The position numbers and the translations under genes were made by a program. From positions 6,076,001-6,140,000 of the forward strand of contig NZ_JAZHRT010000001.1 of the NCBI RefSeq assembly GCF_036924535.1: a stretch of DNA of 64,000 nucleotides, given 5' to 3'. The DNA comes from Bradyrhizobium sp. AZCC 2262 (GTDB taxonomy: Bacteria; Pseudomonadota; Alphaproteobacteria; Rhizobiales; Xanthobacteraceae). The first letter of the stretch is position 1; each line of letters starts with the position of its first letter. Positions 53,002 to 63,937 of the stretch are shown here, in pieces. The notes under the pieces were generated by a model. That model did no database searches and had not been told where the DNA came from. It saw only the letters and a list, made by a program, of their open reading frames with translations.

Positions 53002-54225
53002 ATGCCGCTCACGGATACGAAGTGCCGGAATGCCAAGGGGCAAATCAAGCCATGCAAGCTCTCCGACGGCGGTGGCTTGCACCTCTTAATCAATCCTGAC
53101 GGAGCCAAATACTGGCGCTTGGCCTATCGGTGGCGTGGCAAGCAACGCACCCTCGCAATCGGCGTCTATCCGGCCATTGGGTTGATGGAGGCGCGCGCTG
53201 CGCGGGATGAAGCCAAACGTAACCTTGCTGCTGACATCGATCCTTCCGTAGTCAAACAGGAGCGTAAGCGGGCCGCAAAGATTGCGACTGACAATACCTT
53301 CGAGGCCGTCGCGCGCGAGTGGCACGAAAACTGGAAAGGTGCACGTAGCCCCTACTACGCTGCCCAGATCCTCCGACGTCTGGAGGCGGATGCTTTCCCG
53401 GCGATCGGCCGCCGTCCGATTGCGGCGCTCGAACCGCCAGAACTGCTGGACATGCTGCGCAAAGTCGAGAAGCGCGGGGTGAACGAAACGGCGCGACGGC
53501 TAAAGCAACTCGTCGGACAAATATTCCGTTTCGCTATCGTAACCGGCCGAGCGAAGCGGGACCCCTCTGTTGATCTCAAGGACGCCTTACGAGCCACCGG
53601 AGAACCGCAGCGTCACAGAGCGATGCCGCTTTCAGAGCTACCAACGTTCTTGCAGAAGTTGGAATGTTACAGTGGCGAGCAGCAGACCAAACTTGCATTG
53701 AAACTGGTAACCCTGACGTTTCTTCGAACGACTGAGCTGCGCGCCGGCAAGTGGAGCGAACTGGAGAACCTGGATGAAAATTCCGCTGTGTGGCGCATTC
53801 CGGCCGAACGCATGAAAGTGCGCCTGGAGCATCTGGTGCCTCTGTCACGCCAAGCCGTCGCGGTATTGCGCGAGCTGCGCGCGCTTTCGGGCGGCAGCCC
53901 CAACATCTTTCCTTCGCCCGGAAAAGGCGACTGCATGTCCAGCAACACCATGCTCTATGCCATCTACCGGATGGGATATCACGGCCGCGCCACGACGCAC
54001 GGTTTCCGCGCCGTCGCTTCCACGATCTTGAACGAAACCAACTTGTTCAACCGAGATTGGATCGAACGCCAGCTTTCGCACGTAGAACGAAATGAAGTGC
54101 GACGCGCTTACAACGCTGCGGAGTGGATGCCTGACCGTCGAAGAATGATGCAGTGGTGGGCAGACCATATTACAGCGTTGGCTCTCGAAGGAGATAAAAT
54201 CATTCCGTTGTCGCGCGCCGGCTAG
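53002..54225 (+). CDS. P4-type tyrosine integrase, element B
   Basis: A 407-residue integrase of the P4/CP4-57 family. The N-terminal arm-binding domain (PLTDTKCRNAKG, KLSDGGGLHLLINPDGAKYW, LAIGVYPAIGLMEARAARDE) is of the DUF4102 type. The core-binding domain is residues about 105-190. The catalytic domain has Arg in FLRTTELRAGKW, HxxR in THGFRAVAS, His in RQLSHVERN and Tyr in RRAYNAAEW. All expected residues are present. I choose the ATG at 53002 because family members begin with M-LTD-. It lies 183 bases beyond the tRNA end, where P4-type integrases normally lie. Confidence 0.93.
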   Translation: MPLTDTKCRNAKGQIKPCKLSDGGGLHLLINPDGAKYWRLAYRWRGKQRTLAIGVYPAIGLMEARAARDEAKRNLAADIDPSVVKQERKRAAKIATDNTFEAVAREWHENWKGARSPYYAAQILRRLEADAFPAIGRRPIAALEPPELLDMLRKVEKRGVNETARRLKQLVGQIFRFAIVTGRAKRDPSVDLKDALRATGEPQRHRAMPLSELPTFLQKLECYSGEQQTKLALKLVTLTFLRTTELRAGKWSELENLDENSAVWRIPAERMKVRLEHLVPLSRQAVAVLRELRALSGGSPNIFPSPGKGDCMSSNTMLYAIYRMGYHGRATTHGFRAVASTILNETNLFNRDWIERQLSHVERNEVRRAYNAAEWMPDRRRMMQWWADHITALALEGDKIIPLSRAG

Positions 54226-54557
54226 CTAAGTGAATTGCACCAAGCGGTCGTATTGCGCCTGACGCGGCGAATATTTCATCGCTGCTCACGGTGAAGAGGA
54301 ACATTCAATCCGGCGAGGCTCAACAGCTAAAGATGCTCAGCCCGCGGCGGCTATCGGTGATGAGAACGCCCATTGCGCTTCCGCCGTTACCTGGAGCGGC
54401 GCCATGCAGCGACGCCAAAGGTGCGCGAGATAGATGGATGGAGCCGCTCCGCTAGCTCGGTGGACAGCGGGGACAAGACAGCCGGATTGATTGCAATTAT
54501 CTAATCCCACGGTCGGATGTACGCGATCGTCGGTTTGACCAACCTCGGAGTTCTGAC
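54226..54557. other. Intergenic region after the P4 integrase
   Basis: About 330 bases. I looked for a second copy of the tRNA 3' end here, which would mark the far end of a tiny element B, and did not find one. No gene is recognised. Confidence 0.4.
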
Positions 54558-54770
54558 ATGATCGCCCGCCCGCGTGATTTGGCAGACCAAATGTCCGGCA
54601 CGCAGCAGTCACAAATATTCACGCTGCCCGTTGATGCGGCTCGCTGCAAAGCCCGCGAGTTTATTGACCAGCCTCCACGCAGCGGCTTCTTGCCAGTCAT
54701 CGAGAAATGGCGACAGCTTCCCGATGGTCAGATTGAATTTGCGATCCGGCATTTGCCGACTGTAGATTGA
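54558..54770 (+). CDS. Small conserved-looking hypothetical protein
   Basis: A 70-residue soluble protein (DAARCKAREFIDQPPRSGFL, PVIEKWRQLPDGQIEFAIRH). I believe similar small proteins with a WRQLPDGQIEF motif are common in Bradyrhizobium, but cannot verify it. No function is known. A GGAG-like sequence precedes the ATG. Confidence 0.5.
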   Translation: MIARPRDLADQMSGTQQSQIFTLPVDAARCKAREFIDQPPRSGFLPVIEKWRQLPDGQIEFAIRHLPTVD

Positions 54771-54944
54771 CAGGCTGGCGGCGTCACCGGCTCCGGCCGC
54801 CAAACACGCGCCGATTGGGGTCTGTGCGCCAATTGGGCAGGACCACACCCTTGAACGCGGTGCAGCATTCGATTCTTCAAGTGCCCCCAACCCGCTCAAT
54901 AACGGCTGCGGCGGTGCATGTAAGGAGGTTTGAGGTGTAGTTGA

Positions 54945-55062
54945 CGGTTGTCGCTACGCAGCAGGGCGATCATCTCGACCCTGTCGGCTGGCGGGCCGTA
55001 GTTTGCGCTCATACCCATACAGCCGAGGCCGATGGCAGAGACCACAAGGCCGCTCCGGCCCG
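54945..55062 (-). pseudogene. Aldo/keto reductase (second copy), N-terminal fragment
   Basis: On the minus strand about 36 codons read GRSGLVVSAIGLGCMGMSAN, YGPPADRVEMIALLR. This matches the start of AKR13-type aldo/keto reductases and then ends. It directly follows the broken aldo/keto reductase gene on the same strand and is not part of it. Confidence 0.7.
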
Positions 55063-55099
55063 ATTCACGCTCTTAATCTTCTTACTCCGGGTGCGGTGA

Positions 55100-57121
<2,022 letters not shown>

Positions 57122-57296
57122 GCAGGCCGAATGACGGCCCCACATCCAGGCCAGCGGCTGATTGAGGGCCGCGCTGTCTCTGTGCTGGAGACCAAACAAA
57201 CCGAGACAACAATGCGCTAACTTTTTCTGGCGCAATACGGCGCAACACATTGTTGGCTGGCCCGCGCTTGCGTCGTGCAAGAGGCGACGTCGCCCC

Positions 57297-57758
57297 TCAG
57301 AATTTCTTGCCCCTGCCACTCTGCGGTTTTCGATCAGCGCTTGCGCCTTTCATTTCGTCCTGCGTGACGCGGCAATCACCGTTCTTGTCATTCTGCAAAA
57401 TAAATTCACTCGGCTTGTCCACAAATTCGCTGTGGGTGATCTTTCCGTCTTGATTTTCGTCAAAGTAGCCGAAGTCTGCATCGGCGAAGGCAGTCCCGAC
57501 TCGACGGATGATGGTGAATTCGGCTGTATCGAGATGTCCGTCGCGGTTGCGATCGGCCAGGTTAAATAGCCGATCAAGGTAACTCTTCCACTCCTCGCAG
57601 GTATTGATACCATCATGATTGGCGTCCCAGATATCGGGGCCGTTTGTCGGCGGAGCGTCTTTGGTCGATTTGGGGCCACGCCCCGCGTCTCCGGCTGGAA
57701 CGGATTGTGCAGAAGCGTAGGGTGCGGCCATCATGAGCAATCCCACGGCGATGCTCAT
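57297..57758 (-). CDS. Exported EF-hand calcium-binding protein
   Basis: A protein of about 153 residues with a hydrophobic leader (SIAVGLLMMAAPYASA) and four EF-hand-like loops: DANHDGINTCEE, DRNRDGHLDTAE, DENQDGKITHSE and DKNGDCRVTQDE. Each has the spaced Asp/Asn ligands and final Glu, so calcium binding in the periplasm is likely. The start is uncertain. The ATG at 57758 is used here, but a TTG at 57785 would give a more basic leader. It is 87 bases downstream of the BamA gene on the same strand. Confidence 0.82.
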   Translation of the reverse strand: MSIAVGLLMMAAPYASAQSVPAGDAGRGPKSTKDAPPTNGPDIWDANHDGINTCEEWKSYLDRLFNLADRNRDGHLDTAEFTIIRRVGTAFADADFGYFDENQDGKITHSEFVDKPSEFILQNDKNGDCRVTQDEMKGASADRKPQSGRGKKF

Positions 57759-57844
57759 GCCGCGAGCGGACGTCGTGCGCAACAAATCTCTCTTCTGTTT
57801 TGGTGCCTCCCGCCATCTGAAGCAACATATTCTGGAGTTGAATG

Positions 57845-60349
57845 TCAAAACGACGTCCCGCCACCGAACTTGAATTGCTGCACGATATCGTACTTGCCTT
57901 TGGTCAGCGGGACCGCATAGTCGAAGCGAAGGGGTCCAAAGGGAGACTGCCAAATCAAGCCCACACCCACCGAAGTCCGGATAATGTTGGTGTCGTCATA
58001 CTGCATGGCACAGGTCGGGCAGGTCGGTGAATTCACTTCCCCCGTTGCGGTCCAGGAGGTGGGACCCTGATAGCCCCAAAGCGACCCCGCATCGGCATAG
58101 ACCGCGCCCTTAAGACCGACCTCCTTCGGCAGGAACCAGAACGGCATCTGTAGTTCCGCCGACACGCCCCAATATTTGGTACCCCCCAAGGCGTCGCCCG
58201 ATCCGGTATAGGGGTAGAAGGTGAGATCGCGCGGACCTATCCCGTTTGGCGCAAAGCCACGAACAAGATTTGGACCCATCTGGAATTGGTCAAGCATTCG
58301 AAGCTGACTGCCCATGCTGTTGAGCATGCCGCCCTGGGCGTGGATCACCCCGACGATATCGGCAACCAGCGGGGTGTAGTATTTCGCATCGATGGCGGAT
58401 TTCAGGTAGCTGACGTCGCCTCCGACACCGGCAAAATCCTGCTTGAAGTCGATCAGCAGGCCGTCTGTCGGATTTTTGTTGTTGTCGAGGGTGTTGTAGT
58501 TCAGCGAATAGCCCAGCGACGACGTCCATGTCGCGCCGTTTGCCAATTCCTGTCGGACTGGTAGTGAAGACTCTCCGTCCGACAAACAGCCCGGAAGCAG
58601 TCCGGCCTGGGCATTACCGGTCGGGTCGACACCGCCCAGAACCGTATTGATGTAAGTCGGCGTCGGGAAAAATGCCGGCCCCGCGAGGTTATTGCAGTTG
58701 TTGAGCGTGGTGGGCAGCGTGATGGACTGCTGATAGAGCGAATATCGAAGCTGCAGCGACAGATCTTCTCGCAAGGTAAATCCAAGTCGCGGACTGAAGC
58801 CGAGCGTGGTGGTGCCGTACGAAACGTAATCGTTCGCAAGCTGCTCGCGATAGAATACGTCAAGGCCGAGGGCGACGCGGTGGTCCAGCAAATAGGGCTC
58901 GACAAACGACAGCGAAGCACCACGCGCATACTGGCCATAGGTTACCGACGCCTTCGCAAACAGGCCGCGGCCGAGGAAGTTGCGTTCGGAAATGCTGACC
59001 TCCGCGAGCGCGCCGTCGGTGGTCGAATAGCCACCCGATATCGAGAAGTCGCCGGTCGATTTCTCCTCAAGATCAACAATCAGAATCACGCGATCGCTGG
59101 AGGAACCGGGCTCGGTGACGAGCTTCACGCTTTTGAAGAAGTCGAGGTTCTTCAGGCGGCGTTCGGCGCGATCGACCAACGCGCGGTTGTAGGCGTCGCC
59201 TTCGGAAAGATCGAACTCGCGGCGGATCACGTAATCGCGGGTACGGGTGTTGCCGCGTATATCGATGCGCTCGATATAGCTGCGCGGACCCTCGTCGACG
59301 GTGAAGACGATCGAGATGGTGTGCGCTTCGAAATTGCGGTCGCCGCGTGGACGCACCATCGCGAAGGCGTAGCCACGTCGCGACGCCTCGATCTGCATTT
59401 CCTCGACCGACTTCTCAAGTGCTTCGGCGTTGTACAGCGAACCAACGCTGACGCGCGAGAACGAGCGCAGCACGTTCGGAGCCAGGGTTGCGATTGAGGA
59501 CTGGAAATCCACCGACGCGACCCGGTATTGCTGGCCTTCCTCGATCCTGAAGGTGACCAGGAAACCCTTGCGCTCCGGATCGTATTCGGTCAGCGCGGCC
59601 ACCACCTGCACGTCGGCAAAGCCGTTCTTGAGATAGAACCGGCGGATTAGGTCGCGGTCGGCCTCGACCCGGTCCGGGTCATAGACGTCGTTGCCGCCGA
59701 GAAAGCTCAACAGATTGGATTCGTGCGTCTTGATGACGTCCTTGAGGCGATAGGACGAATACGCGTTGTTGCCGATGAACTCGATCAACTTGACGCCGGT
59801 CTTCGACCCCTCCTCGATCGTAAAGACGAGGTCGACCCGGTTGTTCGGCTGCTCGATGATTTCGGGGGTAACGTGCACGTCGTAGCGCCCCGAGTGACGA
59901 TAGATTTCGGCGATGCGCTGAGCGTCCGACTGCACCATGGGACGCGACAGCGTTCCGCGCGGCTTGGACTGGATTTCGGCCGAAAGCTGCTCGTCCTTGA
60001 CCTTTTTGTTGCCCTCGAAGGCGATGCGGCCAATCACCGAGTTTTCGACCAGGGTCACCAGCAGGCGACCACCGGTCTGGGTGATCTTCACGTCCTGGAA
60101 CAATCCGGTCTCGATCAGCGCCTTCAGACCGTCATCTATCTGCGCCTGATCCAGGCGCCCGGCGGGACCCGGCTTGAAATACGAGCGAATGGTCTCGACT
60201 TCGACCCGCCGGTTACCTTCGACCTCAATCGAAGACACCGTTTGGGCGACCGCAGGCGACGATGACAGCGTAGCAGCGACCGGTATTGCCAACATCATCA
60301 GAACGGCCAGTAAGCCTCCCCGCAACTGCATTCCAACATTCATGCCCAA
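57845..60349 (-). CDS. bamA: BamA-family outer-membrane protein assembly factor (accessory copy)
   Basis: An 834-residue Omp85 protein. A signal peptide (QLRGGLLAVLMMLAIPVAAT, ending AVAQ) precedes five POTRA repeats (about residues 38-425; FEGNKKVKDEQL, FIGNNAYSSYRL and DIRGNTRTRDYVIRREFDLS mark the repeats). The beta-barrel contains the conserved loop motif LVRGFAPNGIGPRD. The chain ends in Phe. In alphaproteobacteria the essential bamA usually lies in an rseP-bamA-lpxD-fabZ cluster. Here it is with an EF-hand protein and a two-component system, so it is probably a second copy. Long cysteine-containing barrel loops (NNCNN, PTCPTC) are unusual. Confidence 0.9.
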   Translation of the reverse strand: MGMNVGMQLRGGLLAVLMMLAIPVAATLSSSPAVAQTVSSIEVEGNRRVEVETIRSYFKPGPAGRLDQAQIDDGLKALIETGLFQDVKITQTGGRLLVTLVENSVIGRIAFEGNKKVKDEQLSAEIQSKPRGTLSRPMVQSDAQRIAEIYRHSGRYDVHVTPEIIEQPNNRVDLVFTIEEGSKTGVKLIEFIGNNAYSSYRLKDVIKTHESNLLSFLGGNDVYDPDRVEADRDLIRRFYLKNGFADVQVVAALTEYDPERKGFLVTFRIEEGQQYRVASVDFQSSIATLAPNVLRSFSRVSVGSLYNAEALEKSVEEMQIEASRRGYAFAMVRPRGDRNFEAHTISIVFTVDEGPRSYIERIDIRGNTRTRDYVIRREFDLSEGDAYNRALVDRAERRLKNLDFFKSVKLVTEPGSSSDRVILIVDLEEKSTGDFSISGGYSTTDGALAEVSISERNFLGRGLFAKASVTYGQYARGASLSFVEPYLLDHRVALGLDVFYREQLANDYVSYGTTTLGFSPRLGFTLREDLSLQLRYSLYQQSITLPTTLNNCNNLAGPAFFPTPTYINTVLGGVDPTGNAQAGLLPGCLSDGESSLPVRQELANGATWTSSLGYSLNYNTLDNNKNPTDGLLIDFKQDFAGVGGDVSYLKSAIDAKYYTPLVADIVGVIHAQGGMLNSMGSQLRMLDQFQMGPNLVRGFAPNGIGPRDLTFYPYTGSGDALGGTKYWGVSAELQMPFWFLPKEVGLKGAVYADAGSLWGYQGPTSWTATGEVNSPTCPTCAMQYDDTNIIRTSVGVGLIWQSPFGPLRFDYAVPLTKGKYDIVQQFKFGGGTSF

Positions 60350-60512
60350 CGCGCCCTCGCCATTCCGAGCGGCACGCTAAAGTGTGGATGCGGCTAAAAA
60401 GCCTCCGAAACGTTTCCAGTCATTTTGAAATGTTGCTCAATGGTAATTGGAGCCGCAACGAGTTCGGCTCATGTGGCTTCGGGCGAACATCATTGCTCGG
60501 GATTTTGCGTGC
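60350..60512. other. Gap between BamA gene and sensor kinase gene
   Basis: 163 bases that should contain the leftward BamA promoter. No terminator hairpin was seen between the kinase and BamA, so read-through is possible. Confidence 0.4.
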
Positions 60513-61838
60513 TCAGGCCGCGGCCTCCTGGCTCTGCTGGTGAACCGGCAATTCAACGCGCGCAATCAACCCATGAGGTTGCCGATCATGGAGCGACAGC
60601 TCGCCGCTGTGCGCCAGCACGATAGCACGGGCGATCGAAAGCCCGAGACCAAAGCCGGCGGCCTCATCCATGTTCCGCGCGACGTCGCCACGCACGAATG
60701 GTTCGAGCATCGCATCCTTGCGCGCATCGGAAATGCCGGGACCGTCGTCCTCAATGTCGATCGTCACGGTATCTGGCGACATCCTTAGACGGATCGTGAC
60801 CTCGGCACCGAATCTGACCGCGTTTTCGACAAGATTGGTAATGCTGCGATGCAGATCGTCTGGCCGCAACGTGGCCATCGCGTGTTGCGGCCCGTAGTAA
60901 GCGACTTTGTGTCCCATATCGGCGAATTGATCGGTGATGAGCTGCAACGTGCTGGCGATGTCGACCAGCGTCATGGATTCGAGTCTACGGTCGTTGCGCA
61001 GGAAGGAAAGCACCGACTCCAGCATCGATCGCATCTGATCGAGATCGCCCAACATGCAGCTACGATGCCCATCGTCTTCGATAAATTCGGAGCGTAGGCG
61101 CATTCGGGTGATCGGAGTCCTCAGGTCGTGGCTGATCGCGGCCAGCATCCTGGTGCGGTCGTCGATAAGGGTGCTGATCCGTTCCCGCATGCGGTTGAGC
61201 GCCTTTGCAACCGAACGAATTTCTTCGGGGCCGCGTTCGGGCAGCGGCGCAGGGGCGCCGTTCAGGCTGAAGCTTTCGGCGGCGCTGGCGAACGACGACA
61301 GCGGCGCCGTCAAGGCGCGCGCCGTCCACAGGCCAAGCAACGTGACGCTGATGGCGGCAAACAGCAATGTCAGGAACCACGGTCCAATCCAGAACGGACG
61401 TGGCCGCTGGTCCGGCAGGAGACTTGCGGAAATCATCGCGCCATCCGGCAGCGCAATACCGACCTTGCGGGTGTCTTCATGCGGGAGTGACGATATCCGG
61501 TAGTTGCTGCCGAGGTGGCGATGCAGACTGCGCAGATTTGGACCATCCGGTTGGTCCGCCGCTGGAGCAGCACCCGGCGCAAGATCTCTAATGTCCAGTT
61601 GCGGAAAGGCCCGCGCGACGTCGGCGAAAAGCCGTGGCCGTTCGGCCATGGGCGTGGCGCCGAGAAGCTGGACCACCGCGGCCAGCTGACTGTGTCCGCG
61701 GCCGACCGGCGTCAAGTCCGGCCGGTAGATAAGAAAGGTTGTGGTGAGGATCAGGTGAATTGCAATGATCGAGGCGATTACCAGCGCTGCGATCTGTCCG
61801 CTGATACCCCTCAGATTCAGAAAACCGAGCAGCTTCAT
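60513..61838 (-). CDS. Sensor histidine kinase (EnvZ-like)
   Basis: A 441-residue inner-membrane kinase. Two membrane helices (about 14-37, ALVIASIIAIHLILTTTFLI, and about 150-172, FLTLLFAAISVTLLGLW) enclose a periplasmic sensing domain. A HAMP linker follows. The catalytic region has H-box AAISHDLRTPITRMRLRSEF, N-box LVENAVRFG, G1 EDDGPGI and G2 GFGLGLSIARAIV. It overlaps the response regulator stop by 4 bases. Together with BamA downstream, it suggests sensing of envelope conditions (inference). Confidence 0.93.
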   Translation of the reverse strand: MKLLGFLNLRGISGQIAALVIASIIAIHLILTTTFLIYRPDLTPVGRGHSQLAAVVQLLGATPMAERPRLFADVARAFPQLDIRDLAPGAAPAADQPDGPNLRSLHRHLGSNYRISSLPHEDTRKVGIALPDGAMISASLLPDQRPRPFWIGPWFLTLLFAAISVTLLGLWTARALTAPLSSFASAAESFSLNGAPAPLPERGPEEIRSVAKALNRMRERISTLIDDRTRMLAAISHDLRTPITRMRLRSEFIEDDGHRSCMLGDLDQMRSMLESVLSFLRNDRRLESMTLVDIASTLQLITDQFADMGHKVAYYGPQHAMATLRPDDLHRSITNLVENAVRFGAEVTIRLRMSPDTVTIDIEDDGPGISDARKDAMLEPFVRGDVARNMDEAAGFGLGLSIARAIVLAHSGELSLHDRQPHGLIARVELPVHQQSQEAAA

Positions 61839-62581
61839 GATCGGCTGTCTGCTGGGGGTGTGACCGTATCCACCGTGGGGGTGAACATGTAGCCGCAGGA
61901 ACGCACCGTCTTAATCATGGTGGGGTCTAGTGGATCGGGTTCGATCTTGCGCCGGATACGGCTCACCAGCACATCGATGCTTCGCTCGAATGAGCCGACG
62001 TTGCGGCCCTGGGTGAGATCGAGCAGGCTGTCGCGCGACAGCACGCGGCCTGGCCGCTCGCAGAAGGTACGCAGCAGATCGAATTCGGCGCTGGTCATCG
62101 CAACCCGCGCGCCGGCTGGATTGCGAAGCTCCCGCAACCTGAAATCGATCCGCCACCCCAGAAAGCTGAGGGCGGTTGCGCCATCGGTGGCGCTGACGGT
62201 CTGGGCGGATGCCTGGCGGCGAAGCACGGCGTTGATCCGGGCCAGCAATTCGCGCGGATTGAACGGTTTGGCAAGGTAGTCGTCGGCGCCCATTTCCAAC
62301 CCGAGAATCCGATCGACGTCCTCGCCGCGCGCGGTCAGCATGATGATGGGCATTTGCGACTCTGCGCGAACCTTGCGGCACAGGCTGAGGCCATCCTCGC
62401 CGGGCAGCATGACGTCGAGGATAAGAAGATCGACGCGACGGTCGGCCATCGCCCGCGCCATTTCGCGTCCGTCGTTTGCCGTCGTCACATTGCAGGCGTT
62501 GGTACGCAGATATTTCGCGATCAGCGTCCGCGTCTCGCGATCGTCTTCGACGACAAGAATGTTCGGCGATGCCGTGGCCAT
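61835..62581 (-). CDS. OmpR-family response regulator
   Basis: A regulator of about 248 residues from MATASPNILVVEDDRETRTL. The receiver domain has acidic pocket VVEDD, phospho-acceptor Asp in LLILDVMLPG, Thr in IIMLTARGE and Lys in DYLAKPFNPREL. The C-terminal winged helix includes VAMTSAEFDLLRTFCERPGR and SIDVLVSRIRRKIEPDP. The ATG at 62581 is preferred over a longer frame that begins in low-quality sequence. It is coupled to the kinase by a 4-base overlap. Confidence 0.93.
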   Translation of the reverse strand: MATASPNILVVEDDRETRTLIAKYLRTNACNVTTANDGREMARAMADRRVDLLILDVMLPGEDGLSLCRKVRAESQMPIIMLTARGEDVDRILGLEMGADDYLAKPFNPRELLARINAVLRRQASAQTVSATDGATALSFLGWRIDFRLRELRNPAGARVAMTSAEFDLLRTFCERPGRVLSRDSLLDLTQGRNVGSFERSIDVLVSRIRRKIEPDPLDPTMIKTVRSCGYMFTPTVDTVTPPADSRS

Positions 62582-63361
62582 GCCCAAGTCTTTACGTGAG
62601 ATTCTTGTTTCGGAATAGTTCTGACGTCGTCCTCGCAACATGAGGCAACATGCCAGCAAGGCAATAAAAAGGCCGTGCTTGCGCCGTCAACGCCCATCGG
62701 GTTACGGCGTCACCACCGCCATTTGCCGCTACAATAAGTCGCTTCCGCCGAACACGCGCGTGTGATCCAAGATCATCTTTTCCATTTGTTTCCACGACGT
62801 TTCATTGTGTTGCTGCAATGAAAACACCCAAAGCAAACCGACAGCCAAGAACCAATCACGCACACGTCAAGCCGCGTTACAGGCCTTCAGTATCGGTTCG
62901 GCGGACGTCAGCAACCGCTGCGTCCTCCGGATCAGGTCTAAGCAGAATGTCTGGCGAAGCACTGTTGGCGTACGTCGGTTGTTGATCCAGTGGAAGGGGT
63001 GCGCGCTGCGGGCGGGACGGTCGGATTTGCCGGTGCCATCAACCCGCTCGTGCCATAACTATGCATACCGCCCGAAATACCGTCGTGCATGCTGCCAACC
63101 ATGCCCCATGCATGCCGCCGCGCGCATGGCACTTACAAGGGGCAGGTCATACGCAAGGGGGGCCTTATGGCGACACAAAAGCTCAGCCAATTCGGATCGG
63201 AAGTATGATCGTGATTTCCTGCTCAGCCCCGAAAAGAGAAATCAGGTAGTCGAGTTGTGGGAGGTCGAGAAGTACGGGAGGGACCCGCGCACGGCTTACT
63301 GTCGCCGTTGCCGCCAACCACCGGCAGCAACGGTGGACTGTGCCTTCGACGTCGTACGCGA
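62582..63361. other. 780-base region without a recognised gene
   Basis: It holds the two-component promoter at the left. A short cluster of GCATG-rich sequence lies at about 63060-63120. Open frames on both strands are long enough to notice but have poor composition and no family match. Confidence 0.4.
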
Positions 63362-63937
63362 TCATTGCGCGAGCCAGGCCTGCCCACCCTTCTTCATCTG
63401 TACTTCGAGGTCGCTACCCTTCGTCGCAAAGACGCGGCGCACCGGAAAGCCGCTTTTTTCGAGCAGATAGGCAAGCGGTGCATAAGCGCTGGGATAACGG
63501 GCAACGATTGCCTTGTCGATGTCGACAATCCCGGTCGGAAATGTGAAAGATCCCATGTCGTAAATGCATTGACGCTTGACTGTTTTCCAGACGCCGCCGC
63601 GCTTTTCGACGAGATCGTAGAAGCGGCTGTGTCCCGCGCAGCCGAGACCAAGCTTCAGGTTCTCGCCAATTATCACTACGTTGGTCTCGACCACTGCCTT
63701 GCAGCCGTTGAACGCCACCACCGGCGAAGTGATGAGGTGTTTCGTCCGCAGATCCGATGCGCCCATGCGCATCGAGGCATCGACAAAGTCGCTCGCCTTA
63801 CCTTCAAACCACGTGACCTCGATCTCGCCGTCCGGATGGAACAGGGCGCGTAGGTCATCCCACTGAGCGAGATCGCGATGAATCCAGCCCGTCATCAGGT
63901 CAGCGATATCCATCCTGTCTTGCAGGTTCGTTTGCAT
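63362..63937 (-). CDS. SnoaL/NTF2-like protein
   Basis: A protein of about 191 residues from the ATG at 63937 (GAGAGGAA upstream). It contains RMDIADLMTGWIHRDLAQWD, FHPDGEIEVTWFEGKA, HLITSPVVAFNGCKAVVETN and FYDLVEKRGGVWKTVKRQCI. This is the cone-shaped alpha+beta fold of SnoaL-like proteins, found in ring-hydroxylating dioxygenase beta subunits, dehydratases and polyketide cyclases. The function is unknown. The gene's upstream end is close to the right edge of the window. Confidence 0.82.
   Translation of the reverse strand: MQTNLQDRMDIADLMTGWIHRDLAQWDDLRALFHPDGEIEVTWFEGKASDFVDASMRMGASDLRTKHLITSPVVAFNGCKAVVETNVVIIGENLKLGLGCAGHSRFYDLVEKRGGVWKTVKRQCIYDMGSFTFPTGIVDIDKAIVARYPSAYAPLAYLLEKSGFPVRRVFATKGSDLEVQMKKGGQAWLAQ

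Noticed and set aside
59723..60265. A 180-codon plus-strand frame
   Set aside because: It lies wholly inside the BamA gene on the opposite strand and reads as a typical shadow.
63060..63130. GCATG-rich cluster as a regulatory repeat array
   Set aside because: Spacing is irregular and the units are short. It may be chance composition or the remains of a His/Met-rich coding sequence.
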